Origin: Pagrus major
Lineage: Eukaryota; Chordata; Actinopteri; Spariformes; Sparidae
Direction: 5' to 3'
Assembly (NCBI RefSeq): GCF_040436345.1
Contig: NC_133220.1
Coordinates: 9,066,664 to 9,130,663 of the forward strand
DNA length: 64,000 nt
Shown piece after piece: positions 45,696 to 59,663 of this stretch. The stretch's first letter is position 1. Each line of letters begins with the position of its first letter. The position numbers and the translations under genes are program-made. Under the pieces are notes generated by a model. That model was not told where the DNA came from and searched no databases. It worked only from the letters and a program-made list of their open reading frames with translations.

Positions 45696-48309
45696 TTCCA
45701 CTTTGTACTGCAAGAGGTGATAGTCTGAGTCTAAGTGGCAAGTTTGCCGCTCAGTCTAATGAGTAAATAAACTCACAACATGTCAAGAAAGGAGATATTC
45801 TTACACCTACTTTTCTCACTAAGAAGGAAAATACCACCATGCACCATCTGAATTAAAGTTTCTCTCTTTTGCCACACTAAGACGAGCTTTGCTGCCTTGT
45901 TTACTCATCACAAAACACATTTCCTTCTAACTTGCCACAAGCTAAATAACCTCTAGTCTGGTTCAAAGAAATCCTCAATTCATTGAGTAACACAAAACAC
46001 TGACTCTACACACTGTTCATGCCCGCTGCTGATACCAGACTCTCTCTTGCTCCTCTACTGCTTCATTCCTCTCCTGTCCCCCTCTGCCATGCCTACTCAG
46101 TCGGAGATGCTGTAAATCGCCTCCATACTTCATCCCCTCTCTTCAAAGTGGCATCTGTTGGTCTCAGAGGCTGTGTTCTGTGTTCTACCTGCGCTACTTG
46201 CTAAGAACAGCTAGTCATCACAGCCAACAATAGCTGAATGACGTGACTGAAAACATAACAACTTTGAAATTATGTAACAGTGAGATACATAATCATTCAA
46301 AATAATGACCATACTGTTACATCATCAGCAGATTGTTGAGGACACTGTAGCAATGATTACAAAATTCACAACAGATAAGGCGGACTGTGACTTTATCTCT
46401 TAGGTTAGGCAAGATTTTCAGCATATCGTCACTGCTTGTACTTTACTACTACTGCTATGAACTGACAGCTGTTTCTCTCAGCCACTATACTTCCAATTCC
46501 TCCAGATAGAGAACTGCTTTTCAATCAGTAAAGTTTACAACACCCAGGAGATAGGTAGTGTGATGTGTTACTTCTCTATTTTACCATTTGCAGGGAGCTC
46601 CACGAAGGCACTGCAACTCGATGAGTCACCCGGTTTGAGTCAATGTCACCGAGATGAATTCATTTGCAGTTATTGTACGTAGAAGAACTGAAGTCCCTTG
46701 CTTCTGACTCTGAACTCTTCAGTGCTGCTCAGGCACTAAAAGCAGTGGACTTTTCCACTCAGCCTGAGCCTCTGTGAGCTCTGAGCTCAGAGCAGAGCGG
46801 CTGGCAGAGAACCAGACATCAGCACTGGTACTATAAAGGCTTAAAGACAGACAGGGCTCCAGAGGCATTGGCAAGCCTTCCCCCATGAATTTTGCATAAT
46901 AAAGTCTATAACACTCAATATCCTCACCTTAGTTGTCCACCATTTATGATACCAGTGAGGGGGCCCAATGGATTTATAGGTATTAAAATGTCCCCTCGAA
47001 AATTGGATTTCTATTAAAAGCTATGGCAAGGAATTTTAACAAGGAAAGCTAATTTGTTGGCAGGGTCTTTTCTTTTTTCCACTTGAAAGTGTGAGAGAGC
47101 GAGAGCGGGAACCCTGAAAGTCTGTTTGTGTGTTGGATTCTGTGTTTTGTGAGATTAATTTTAATGCCCGTGTTAAATAGTCACGATCAGATCACAAAGA
47201 AGCAAACAAAAGCATCTAAATGAGACCAACACTGAGCACACAACTGTGATTGCACACCCTCTGTGGCTTCAGCCGAACCACTAAATGATGCCTTTGCGCC
47301 CCCATGTGGTGCAAGTGGATTGTTACACATCTGTTGGACAGATTGCCACAAAGATGATCTAATATGGCTCTCTGTTCTTGTTGATGATTTAATGTTTTAA
47401 TTTATGATTTTTATAGTATTGTTTTTGTGGAGCCACTTGAGGATAACCGCGTTAACTTCACTCGAGTCCCCGCGGCTACTGATTTATGAAAGAGACATCA
47501 CTCACTTTGAAGATCCATCATTCATCATACCTTGGTTTCAAAAAGTCCATTTGTGAAGAGTTGTGAGTCTTTTTCAAAGACAGAAACCAAAGAGGTAAAA
47601 GACATGGGCCTGTGATTGAGCTGTCACCGAGATGTAAAATATAGCACCGCTCCATTAACAATAGCTGGGAGACACTTCTTATGGACTCACAGCATATTTG
47701 AGCTTTTATATCGAAATGAATTTTACTCCACAATTGTTCGCACCAGTGAACAGGAAAATGTATCCTTATAGGCTGTCTTCAAAAACCTTTTACGGTAGTT
47801 GTGTGCTCTCACAGATACTTTTATAATCTTCTTTTCCAATTTATTCTTTATGGAGGAGCTCAGTCTTATCCCTCCAGGTCCTTCATTTAAGGTTGAACAG
47901 GTTTGTTCATAAAAATGAATATTTACAGAACTGCTCGTGTGAGGATATAATTTAGCAGCCGTTACATTGAGTTTTTAGTTAAAAATGTTATGTTTGAATT
48001 AATGATCTTTCTTTGTGTCAGTGTGGTGGATAAATTCAAGTTTTTTCTTGAATGTATTTATTGTTGTTTGTATATTTGTTGTTGAGTTTTAAAGGCCCAT
48101 CAAGGGACAGGCATCGCAAATAAGCTTGGGCTATAAATGTTGTGTCAGCTCAGTCACTGTGGTTTATGGCTTCACAGTCGGATATAAATGTACACATAGA
48201 AGTCTGTTAAAACTGGTAATTGATGGTGATAGCCCTGTTCAGATCAACACTATAGATACTAGGTGGCATTTCCTGGAAACTTCCAACTGATTTCTGCTTT
48301 CTACTTCTG
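45696..48309. other. Intergenic stretch, nothing recognised
   Basis: No supported exon, repeat or regulatory element was found by eye. Confidence 0.4.
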
Positions 48310-48752
48310 CTGATCATGCCATTTAATTTCCAACTAGTTTCTGTCCAACTTCTGCAGGTCAGTAAATTGAATTACTTATTTTTTTTTTAACCATTTGCAT
48401 TCTCATCAATTTCTATCACTTCAGTGAATCAGTCCAACTTTGGAACAACTTTCCTCATTGTTAATTTTTTTTTATAGTCAGCCACTGTAAATTGCTTATT
48501 ACTGACAAATACAACTTCATAATCGACAATCGAGTGACTAATTTCCCATTTCCAAAATGTAATTCTTTAATTTGCGACTGAGGACTAATAATAATGTCAC
48601 ATACATTCACATCACTTGTTAAATGTCACACTTTATATATTTCGGGACAACAACATTAGCAGATAAATTAATAACAGGAAAAAAGGAGTTCATATTTTCA
48701 ATTATTGGACGCTAGACAGAAACTAGTTGGAAATTAAAATGCCATCATCAGC
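48310..48752. repeat. Inverted repeat with arms of about 40 bp
   Basis: Left arm 48310-48350 (TGATCATGCCATTTAATTTC, then CAACTAGTTTCTGTCC). Right arm 48708-48752 (GACAGAAACTAGTTGGAAAT, then TAAAATGCCATCATCA). Pairing is near-perfect over about 35 bp with a spacer of about 360 bp, consistent with a decayed MITE. Confidence 0.7.
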
Positions 48753-50815
48753 AGTTAGTTTCCTGTTCACATATTAAAGAAGTTAGCAGCTATTTATCAA
48801 CGGCTTGTTCGAAAAATGGCACAATATCATTATTATTATTATTAAATAGGATCGGGATAATTTTAAATACATTTTGAGTGGTATCATTTCTGTGGGAATT
48901 TTAAATAAGTAGCTTGGTAATTACTACCTACCTACTGTGAAAGTGTTTCCAAATAATTGCACCAATTATGCAAAGATGAAATCAAAGAACATGACTAAGT
49001 GTTTTTGTGAATTATTAAATTATCACAAATAAAGAGTTAAAAAAAAGAAAAAGGAGACTTTGAGTGTCACCTGTCCAAACCTGCCTACTCCAAGGTTGTC
49101 TTGGCGTGAGGAAGGGTAAATCACAGATCTAAAGTGAGTTGATGGAAAAGGGATAATACTTTAATCTCAGCTGGATCGCAGCAAAGTTAAAGGGCACATT
49201 GAAGAAAGAAAAGGATTAAGGTCTCCTCTCTGACAGCTGACTCCATGACTTTGTTGATGTTCTGATGGTAGAGTCAGACAAGAGAGATAAAAACCAGAGA
49301 AGATATGCGTGTGTGTATTTGGAAAGATTTATGCTGATGGTTTATGACTTCTTCGTCATCCATTCCTATTTTCCATTTTGAAACCTTTTTCCAAAAAAAA
49401 GAGATAAATACTGACAAGGATTAACTTCCAAAGCAGAAAGAATTTGTTTTTTATGCTATGCTAACATTTTCTTAGACAACAAAAACACAGGCCCTGGATC
49501 AGCAGACATTCATTTCCATTTTTTGTCAGTTGCTTTGTAAAAGGAAACAGTTTACTGATAGTGAGCCCAGTATTATTGGTTCCATTAAAGGCCCTGTGAA
49601 TGCTAAAAGAAGGAAAGACAAAGATTTAAAACATCTGCTTTGGGTCCCTAAGTACTTGAGAGATAAGGACATTACTTCCCAGTGACCACATTTCATTTTT
49701 AGACTCCAGTTTGGATAAATGCTGTTTTGGAATAAGCCGACTTCATTAAGCTCAAGGCCCTGGATGTGAGTTAGCACAGTTCCCACAGAGTACTAATGCC
49801 TTTGTAATAATGTCACGACCCTTTATGGCCATTGCCTAACCGCTGATCTCTGCTGGTGACCTGTAGGCTTTGCAACAATTTTAATAGAACTACAATATCT
49901 TCACTCCCCTTTCCCTTCATCCACTTGAGCTCCAGCGACCTCTGACTGATATAAACACTAAAAAAACAACCTTTCCCAAGGTAAACAGAGCAGAGGTCCA
50001 ACAAAAATATATTTTATTTAAGGAGCGTGACAATTACATTGCTTGGAGACTTTCTTTTTCTTCTCTCACTTCTCACAATTTTGCTTCAGAAGGAAGGTCT
50101 TTGATTTAATTTGCAATGGGATAAACTTTTCCACTAAGAGTTTGACATATAATGGATGAAAAATTGAAAATAAATGGGGGGAAAAAGGTCAAAAACAGCC
50201 CTTAATGGGAGACCTGTGAATATCCTAAAATGTGGATATACATGAAGATGTTACTGATGAGCACGTCCTTCCCGTGGCCTCGAGGAACAAAGCTGATTAA
50301 GCTTTTTCTAAGATAAACTTAAGATAATCTTTACATTTCTACAGAAGAACAAGATGTTGCAGGCCAGATGCAATGACGCTTGGCTATCACTAGATGGCAA
50401 TCCATGACTGACTCACATCATTAATCGTGGTGGAACAATATTAATTAAGAAGACTATTTCATTATTAATCAAATGATTACCTCAAACATTAGCTGGTATC
50501 TGAGTGGTAACGACAGCTAATATAATGAGTCATTTAAATGCCTGCCTGAGGCAACAAATGTCTACTTTTCACATGGCTGTATTGTTGACACCTTGATATC
50601 AGCTTTACTTCAAATTATGTCACATTATTAAAAAGTGAATTTCAGAATAAAAGTCAGAAAGGATAATGAGCAAACTAACTTTATTTATATATACTGATAT
50701 CATGTTAAAAATTAAAATGATTTATTGTTTATACTGACTTATTTTAATTCTAACTTTTTGACTGTCACATGGCCTATCAGTATATTTATTGAATAAATTA
50801 TAAGCAGACTTATTA
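48753..50815. other. AT-rich intergenic stretch, nothing recognised
   Basis: A short (ATT)n tract lies near 48830-48843. No gene was found. Confidence 0.4.
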
Positions 50816-51436
50816 ACAGAATTATGTAGAAAAAAAGGTAACTGTATTCTGGAAAAGTTACAGAAAAACAGATGTAATTAGATTACAAATACATTCAGTA
50901 AAATAGGGGATTACTCATAGGATTACAACTTTAGAATAAAGAAAGATACAGTATACTATCTGTAACCATGCACATGTGCTGCACACATGACACACAAACC
51001 AAATACGTATTTAAGATGAAATATTTGATATTGATATTTCATTTCTCTTTATTTGCGTATGTTTGGTATTGAGGTAATCCAAAAGTAAATGGTAAATGGA
51101 CCGCTCAAAGCGCCTTACAACACTTGTCACATTCACCCATTCACACACACATTCATACACTCATGTAGAGGCTGCCATGCACGCTGCCAACTGCTCATCA
51201 GGAGCAATTTGGGGTTCAGTATCTTGCTCAAGGAATGCTGACGAAGTGCAACTGGGGGAGCCGGGGATTCGAGCCAGCAACCCTCTGATTGCTGGACGAC
51301 CCACTCTACCTCCTGTAATGTAATCAAGTTACATTACTTTCATATTGTGATACTTGGATTACGTTACTGACTACAGTTTTTAACTAGTAACTAGTAAATG
51401 TATCGGGACACATTTTTAAAGTAACTCTGCCAACCC
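50816..51436 (+). repeat. Dispersed fish repeat split by a younger insertion
   Basis: The left part (about 50816-50925) has GTAATTAGATTACAAATACA. The right part (about 51322-51436) has CTAGTAACTAGTAAATGTAT and TTTTTAAAGTAACTCTGCCA. These resemble the two parts of a known teleost repeat. The segment at 51087-51320 lies between them. Confidence 0.45.
51087..51320 (+). mobile_element. 3' end of a teleost non-LTR retrotransposon or derived SINE
   Basis: TAAATGGTAAATGGACCGCT, the adjacent CAAAGCGCCTTACA, CATTCACCCATTCACACACA, GGAGCAATTTGGGGTTCAGT, ATCTTGCTCAAGGA and GGGGATTCGAGCC form a string I recognise as one of the commonest fish retroelement tails. I do not assign a clade. Confidence 0.7.
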
Positions 51437-54400
51437 TGGTAATAAGTGTATGTTAATAACTAATTGTATCAGTTGTGTGGTACTAGAATAACCTCATTGT
51501 GTATTATGTACTGTACTTTGATATTTGCGGGCCATGTCACCTGTTTACCTATTAATGTCAAACATTTGCCATCAATATTTGATTTGCTAATGTCATATTT
51601 ATCACAAAGGAAACAAAGGAACATTCATAACAGTTTAAACATCAGTCATGCAGACTCTCTCTTATGAACCTACTCTACAGTTCTGGCACATTAATGTGTA
51701 ATGATGCTGCTGCAGGTGATGATTAATTCAGGTATGTAATTATCTCCCTGTTTTGAACATGCTTTGGCAACTTGTCACAGAACATGAGTCCATATTCTTC
51801 TAAAGCTGATGCATCTAACAGGTCCAGTTTGGTTCTGCAGGGATGAGTGAGCTTAACCTTTCATAACTGTTGGATGTTAAGTCGACCTGCAACCTTTCTG
51901 CAATACAGTTTTCCAATTAGAAGCTGTTTTTCTCCGCTGTCTGTGTGAGGGTTTCCTATTCTCAAGACATCATTGTGTCGTGCTGAGGATGACTCATCTT
52001 TAAACACTGTTTTCGTCAGAGTCATTTCAGCTTTGTGCAGTTTGTGCCATTATCAATACGTTGAGCGTAGGTGTGTTTAAAAGGACAAATCAATAGTCAC
52101 TTCCATTACTTTCAATCGTTTATACATTGTTTTCTTTCGATTGATACGAAAACAAGCTGCAGCCTGAGAGTCTTTCTCTGGTTGTGAATGCAGTTTAATA
52201 GTTTGTCAGATCATAATTATGATGTGTCTTGAAAACCTCTTCAGTTGAGTCAGTGGCCGGCCTCAGCGTCACACACAGCGCAGCACACAGCCTTTTAGAC
52301 TTAACAACTTTTGACAGAGAGTCCTCCTTCTTGATCGAGCTCCACAGAAGTCATTGCTCCCGAGAAATGTCTCGCCCGAGCTCTCAGACACAACATTTAT
52401 CGTAGCACTATTTCACCGAGCTCCTTTGTGTGATTTCCTTTTTGTTAGTCGAGGCCAATGCATCTCATCAGCTTAGAGAATCTGAGAAAACAATTACGTG
52501 GTGCCACGCTGGCAGGATTCTCTGTCCCAGCATGCATATCAGTTTCTCTGCAAAATGAAATCATTAGTGGATCATCTCAGGTGACTATTGTTTTTTAAAC
52601 ATCGCTTCATTATTTAAGTGCAATTGTAATGAGAGCATTTACATGAAAGTATCTTAACAGAGTATACTTTGCAGAATATCCAGTGTCTGCATACAACTCA
52701 GTCAGATATTGTACTCTAATAAAAAGCCCATGTGCTCACAGGGACTACAGCATTCAGATTCATTCTCTAATTAGCAGATATGAGTCGGGATTAAAGGCAA
52801 GCAAGGCCCAGGGCTGGGGCTATGCTGTGCACTTATGCATGCATGCCACACAGCACATGAATAAATGATGGAATAAGCATGTACGACATCATCACGAGGG
52901 TTGTGGATAATGAAATGTTGGTGTTCCAAGTTGAGGGAGATGGTTTCAGAGACTTGGAGGCAGCATGGCAGTGCTTAGAGTTAGTTGGAAATAACTGGTT
53001 CACAAGAAGATACACAGACTATATTGAAATTTGGAACATTATTTAAACTTAACATTAAAAAAAATAATTGGATCAGTCACGTAGAATATTTATCCCTCAG
53101 CTTTCAAAGGTCTCTGACAGTGAAGTGCTTGAAATCGCACACAACGTCAATTCAACTCTCATTACGAGTCATAAACAGAAGCCTTTGTGCGTAGTGACAA
53201 CCTGTCTGCTCCTGGAGGACATCATGTCCTCTCTGCTTTAGGATAACTGGCAGTGATTGCTGAGTCTCATATTAACTGGTCACAATTAGCTGAACACTCG
53301 CCCAGAGCTCAAATCATTCCTGGAATAAAAGCGTTAAAGAGAAAAGGCCATGAACCTGGATTTTAACATTTGACACAGCGTCTTTAGTTTATTTTGGGCA
53401 CATGAGTCAGCATGAGTCACAAGGGGTTTTTTGCTATCTTTGGCTTTGTTTGCAGCCTTTTTCCCTGGACTCCCATATTTTTTTAACAAGTCTGTGTCTG
53501 AAGGCTTTGAATTCATCAGTGGCTGCGGTGCAAGATTTAAAAAAAAAAACACGCCACTTCTCAAACTCTCTTTAACCTTTGTTAAAATTTCAGCCACAGT
53601 TCGCTTCTTCCCACGTGTCAATGACGAGATGTTTTGCTATTTTCGTCGGCCCTCTCCTGTGAGAGACGCGCCGTCTCCCCTGCGGTCCTCACGGCTTCCT
53701 CCCTGCTTGGATAATCTAAACAGATGTGGACTTCCCTCAATGCCTCCCACCCCCATCAGTCCTGTGCCCCCACTCACATCAACTAATCTCAACCATGCCT
53801 GTGATAGCAGAGAGTACCATCTGCTCTGCTCCAGCCCTCTTTGAGATGGGCAGACCTCCACATCTGGACCCCTGCCTGCCCCTCCTCCTAGTCCTCCTTT
53901 TTATCCCCTCTGTATATGGTCTCTATCACTGACACGACACCGAGAGCAGCAAGGATTTAACAGCCCATCCAGCTTTATAGTCTTAATATATCAGTGCCGC
54001 AATCAGGGATGTGCTGGAGGTTAAACTAATCTAAAAATCAAGTGTTTTGCCACTTTTTATAAGTGAAACACTTCAGTAAATCCTAATGAGCTTAAGTCTT
54101 AAAATTAATGGTCAGACTGATGAAAGTTACATAATAATAATAAAAAAAGAGGACAGCAACTTATTTTTAGAAATTGTTTATTTTCATAGAGTCTGGAGTG
54201 TGTCAGCAGATCTCTTTTTTTTCAGGGAGTAATCATAATCCACTATATTCTGTACAGTATGACAATTAAATGATGCACATAAAAAGCATTCATTACTGTG
54301 ACCTTTTCAAGGGTTTTAATCAAACTTTTACTGTTTTTTCATCATGCATCATTCAATTTGTGTTTTTTTTATTGTTATCTCTCTTTCAAATTCCTGATTA

Positions 54401-54959
54401 GCGTAGCCTTCAGTGCTTTATTGTGTTTGTCAAATAAACATATAAATACATAATAATACAGTAGCCTAAACCTGAATCAACTTGGAAACAGCAGATCACA
54501 AACTAGCCTCGACTCAGGGAGGTTTTGACCGTATCATACGATTAATATCGATTAAGTTTGCTCAGTTGTCATCAGACTGATGTTGAAACTTCTGAGCCCT
54601 TTGATGACCTTTGTGCTTAAAGTCGAGCTGCTGGAAACATCTAAAATTCTTAAAGGGCACTGAACACCACGAACACATTTGCTGTCAAAGTCAGAAAACT
54701 TTCAGTTATTTCACATTCAGTATTCGTCTATTCTTTTCTTCTTAGCTCGAAATTCTTTGAGGTGATGTCAAACATTTTCGTGCACAAGTCAAAGTTTGGC
54801 AATATTTGAATCCGAGTCTGACGATAATGGTGAAGTTATTTGTTTATGTTTCCAGGCGACTAGCAATCGAATCTGATCAAATCACACAAGATTAACTTTG
54901 TGTTTAACTCTTAACAAATAATGTTGAAAGTTTAAGAAATGCTTTATTCAAACTTTTTG
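51437..54959. other. Intergenic stretch, nothing recognised
   Basis: Short open frames (up to 137 codons at 53431-53844) lack domain motifs. A pyrimidine-rich segment lies near 53680-53775. Confidence 0.4.
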
Positions 54960-55550
54960 ATGTTTGAAGTGGTGACATCTAGTGGTCAAGTTGCAAATTG
55001 CAACCAACTGAATACCTCTCGCCTAATGCTCCCTACAGTGGCCACGAAAATTGGGGAAAAAAAGGAGAAAGGCCCAATCTAGAACCAGTGCTACAGTAGA
55101 AATATTACAGTGCAACATGGTGGATGACTTGCATTATTATTATTATTATTATAATACATTAAAAATACATATACTATCAAAACATTTGTACGTAAAATGA
55201 GATTTGTATTTCCTGCAATATTTTTGTTTCTGCCTGCTACATAGTCATATCTACTACGAGCTACTGTGACGGCAAGATAAAATGAAATGTTAAAAAAAAA
55301 CTACAAACATGGCCCCAAGCGGGAACTATCAGGAGTACGAGTGCTGGTGGCACCGCAGAAGTGTCTGCCTGCTAACATTAGCAGCAAATGGCGCAAGACA
55401 GTAATCTGAAAAGAGCAGATCTATGCAACTGTATTATAATGTTAGTCATAATGGTGGTATGTAATCATTCCTGAGGTGGTACACGGTTTTAAAATGTTTG
55501 AAATATTCAATTTCTGCCTCTAGATATACCATAAATCCTACACACACTCC
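54960..55550 (+). mobile_element. Decayed teleost MITE
   Basis: GTGGTGACATCTAGTGGTCA, GAAAATTGGGGAAAAAAAGG, the adjacent AGAAAGGCCC, CAACATGGTGGATGAC, AATTTCTGCCTCTAGATATA and AAATCCTACACAC occur in the order of a common fish element. An (ATT)n tract at about 55132-55150 interrupts it. Confidence 0.55.
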
Positions 55551-58500
55551 CTTTCATACATGCAACCAACCCTCACTAAAGACCCTCAGAGCAGGAACAA
55601 GAACTCTGATTGGCCAGCCAGAGAGGAATCGTCTCAATTGATTGATTGACAAAAGAGATCATTAGGGCAATAATTAACTATTGAAAAGTAAGTGTATAAT
55701 TATCCATACATCTCAGCTCAACACCCTTTTTAATTTACCCTTCTGGATGGATATACAGCCAGTCAGACCAGCTGGGACATTGACTGTTGCACTCGAGTGA
55801 TGTATGTGTTTGATGTATAAACTGCCAATTGATTGCAGACTGTTTTGACACTGTCAGGGAATATATAGCCGGATGCTGTTGAGCCAGTTATTGATTAAGA
55901 CATTCATCTGCATCATCACGCCCTTTTCATCACCGTCACCTCACACGCTACAGTAACATTTGGACATCCTAATGGAAGACCTTGAGTTTATCGCCTTGTC
56001 CATCCGCCACCCACACGTCCCCCTCCCTGAGCCCGTATTAATTGTTCTGGACACGAGGACGTAGTGAAGGAGAGCAAACAAGGTTGACCTTTTCCAGGTG
56101 GTTACATCCAGCTCCTCCCCAGCTTTTTTCTCCGTCCTCTAGCTGCATTTCATATGAGCTCTCGGGCCCTGTAGGAAACTTTGAAGGATGAGGGCGGGGT
56201 GTTATCTTTTTATCCATCAGCAGCGATTCATCCTTCTGTAAAGTGATTTATCGTGGCGGACGGGCCTGTCATCAAAGTATGGAAAATGCTATAGACTGTG
56301 TGTTTGAACACTGTGAGAGCTCAGGCTTTACCTTGACATTTATGGTGTCGTGAAGGGGAAGTAAACAATGAGGATGTTCCACTGAGTGAAGCGCAGAGTA
56401 GAACAAATGTGGCCTGTCTCCAGTCTCCTTTTGTTCCATTTACTTTTCCAGCACTTTGTTGCTGCCTAAACCCCAATCCGTCTTCAAACTCTAAGTAGGC
56501 CATATGGAAGCCTATATTTATTTATAGAATATCACTGAATTAAGGTGTTCTCTCTTTGATATATATATAGTTCCTTAATATTTCTTTTTCTCTCTCCAGC
56601 TGTCCCAGTCACCACACTTTGACTTATCTAATGCTTTTGTCATCAAACATGTTGAGACAGGAATGGAAAGTGCAGAAGAGATGTCTTTGAATGTGAATTT
56701 GTCTTATTTGTGAACTAAGCCAAGTAAAGTATTACAACTTACTAGAGCTGTGACGCGATTAAAAAAATTAATCGTGTCATGCTTTTTGATTAAGTCATCT
56801 TGTGCATAATTTCTCACAGGTGAACTTACTCAGGCTGCGTCTGAATGCATGTTTGAGTGTGACGTGAGGAGGCCGCCTGCTCACAGTCGCATTCAGGGTT
56901 TATGCAGGGTCTGACCTCATGAGTTTGCTGCTAAGTGCTTAGCGTTGAGGTGATATTTCAGGCTCTAAGCATTCGGATGGTGTGAAAATACTTTTCTGCA
57001 GAAATTGCACAGCACGGTGCTCCTATGAACAGTTCCATCTAAGTGTTTTCCATTCACATGGCCAGTGTTTTGTCATCTGCTTCCATCATGTTCACAAAGT
57101 TGTCTCCGAAGGCACCGAAAAACACTTAGTTAGGGTTAGGAAAAGATTATTTTTTGGCTTAAAACACCTGTTTCAGTCGCCAAAAACAGAGCTGGAGATG
57201 TCCAGAGGTCTTGTCAAAAATGCCCGTTGTAACATGGTACTTAGGCCTCTGACATGTAAGGAATTTCAGTAGTTAGAACACCTGTGGTGAGACACTTTCT
57301 CTGCTGCAGCATTATTTGATATAATGGGCATGTTTTTACATCAAAATATAACGTATAATAATGTAACTCTAATTGCAAGCCTGTGTTAAATACAGCATCT
57401 TTTATCAATATCCTGATTTTCCATACAGGATAATTATTGTTAAAAGAGCATGACAGTAGCTGCAGATGCATCCAGATGTTGCTGAACGTTTATTAAACCT
57501 TCACTGCTTCCTCACCATTTAACTGTATCTGTATCACTGTCTTGGCAGCGGCGCTTCATCCAAATGTAGTATTTTACTCAGAATTGGATGAATGCACTAT
57601 ATATTGACCTCATTAGACCTCGAGTGAGTCAGTATGTGCGATGCTGAGATCCATCTCCTCCTGCCACTTGGTGGTACCAGCTGGCTCTTCCCTCATTCAT
57701 CTTTAATGCGTTCGCTGTGCTGGATTAATTTCTCCAGTTCAGCACACATCAATCACAGGCTGATCTGACTCCCCACTGACTGATGACAGTAAACACTTCT
57801 TTTTTCTCCATTTAGGCACTTACTTACTGAGATGTCAGAACAGAACTTTGTTGGGCTTTTTAAATGTAACCCATTGCTGTATAACCTTCTCTAGACTGAC
57901 AGATATCAGTCACGGGATCACTCTGATAAATGATAATATAAAATACTTGTTTCAGTCACGAGGGTAAAGAAACAAAGCCTGAGCACTGATGCTTTGACTT
58001 ATGCTTTACTATTAAATGTGTATGCAAGGGATGGGCTGCAATAAAATCTTCAGCATCTCCCGGTAATTATGTTTTACACTGCTAAATTGACATGAATAAA
58101 TGGATTATGGTGTCTGACATCTATCTTTGTCGACTATGGGGACAGTAAGTAGATACAAATGCTTTTTACTCCGCAGCAGTACAACATAAATCATTGTAAA
58201 TACAAATCTGATGAGGATACACATCCTGTGGACTTGTCTTCGCTCAAGCGTGACCCGAACAACAGACTTTTGTGATTCATTTCGTAATGCGTATTTCACC
58301 ATCCGTCTTCAGATATATGTTTTTTTGCGTGTTTCTTGTATATAATAATTACAATTTGAGGGTAACTGACTCCGCCAGCCTGCCAGCCTGTGTTTTGGTG
58401 CAGTCAGTGAGCAGTTTGCCAGAAGCATGCATTGATGCTCACGGCTGCCCACGGCTGCGGCGTCCCCGAGTCACCTCTCACCCTCTCTACTTTGAATGAT

Positions 58501-58854
58501 ATTTCAGTGCTGCTGCCAAAAAATTGTGACCAGGCAGTGGCAGATGCACATTTACATTCCTCTGTGGAGTATTCTGGCCTTATCTGAGTCTGAAACGCAG
58601 ATAAAGATTAAAAAACAGCAGCACGCTCTGTGTGTATACATACGCAAGGCATATTTTCGGGGGGTATTTATTGATATTGTTCATTCAGGCTGGTGAGAAC
58701 AATGAAATCAGGTGACAAATAATCATCTTAAATGTTAATTATAGTTGTAATGTGCAGCCACATTGTGTCTCTTTCATACTACTACTGGAGCACGGCAAAT
58801 TCAGAAATTTTCATATCCTACACATCTTAGTAGTGGCTTTAATGGAGCTGGATT
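55551..58854. other. Intergenic stretch with one small repeat fragment
   Basis: AGAGCTGTGACGCGATTAAA followed by AATTAATCGTG near 56743-56775 resembles a dispersed fish repeat. Nothing else was recognised. Confidence 0.4.
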
Positions 58855-59120
58855 TTAAAGAGGCACTCCACAGATTTTACACACGATGCTCAGATAACTC
58901 GTCAAGAGGACTCAGTCTGTGAATACAGTTGTATAATGTCTTTTGTGGCTCTAGAGGGTGGTTTGTAAAGTTCGAAAAACTAACCCCAGTGACGTCATGA
59001 GGAGATTAAAGTGAGGATTTCTCAGCCTCTGCTGCTTCCATGTTGACCATTCCTTTTTTAATTTTCCTCTTGTGCGTCCCCAAACCGCTTCAATGCTAAA
59101 TCTCTGGAGTGCTTCTTTAA
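58855..59120 (+). mobile_element. MITE with TTAAAGAGGCACTCC ends
   Basis: It begins TTAAAGAGGCACTCCACAGA and ends CTCTGGAGTGCTTCTTTAA. The inverted termini match at 14 of the first 15 positions. It is 266 bp and non-coding. Confidence 0.75.
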
Positions 59121-59257
59121 TATCAACCGACCAGCAGTTGTTAATGCTTTGAAAGCCAAGAATGGATCATAATAGGTCAGTTTTTTATGACAAAAAACAC
59201 TCACAGGAAAGAAGAAAAGGCCACAAACACATCATGTTGTGGGAATAGGCTCTGTAA

Positions 59258-59663
59258 ATTTAGGCCTAGTCCACACTAATACGGATATTTTGCAAAACAA
59301 ACAATTTCCTGTACGCTTTGGCTTCCTGTCCACATGCACATGGCATTTTAAGTCACTAAAAAGGGAGATTTTTTAATACTCTGTTACTCTGCTCTAGGTG
59401 TGGAATCAAAGGTAAGGAAATATGTGTCAAAAAACTGTAAATAAATAAATAAACTGCTACTGCTGTTTAAGTTTTTATGTCACGACCGCCAAAGGGGAAA
59501 AAAGTTCACAGTGGATGCTCAGAATATTTGACTTTATCGCCACCTACTCGCTCGGCATGATTGTTTCAGTGTTTGTATTTGTCTTGTGCAAAACAAATGT
59601 CACGAGGAAAAGATTATTATTTTTTTGTACAGAGGGGAAAAATCCACTTAGACAAGGCCTTAG
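59258..59663 (+). mobile_element. MITE with AGGCCTNGTC ends
   Basis: It begins TTTAGGCCTAGTCCACACTA and ends TCCACTTAGACAAGGCCTTA. The ends are an imperfect inverted pair of about 20 bp. It is about 405 bp, with a TAAA tetramer run inside. Confidence 0.6.
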
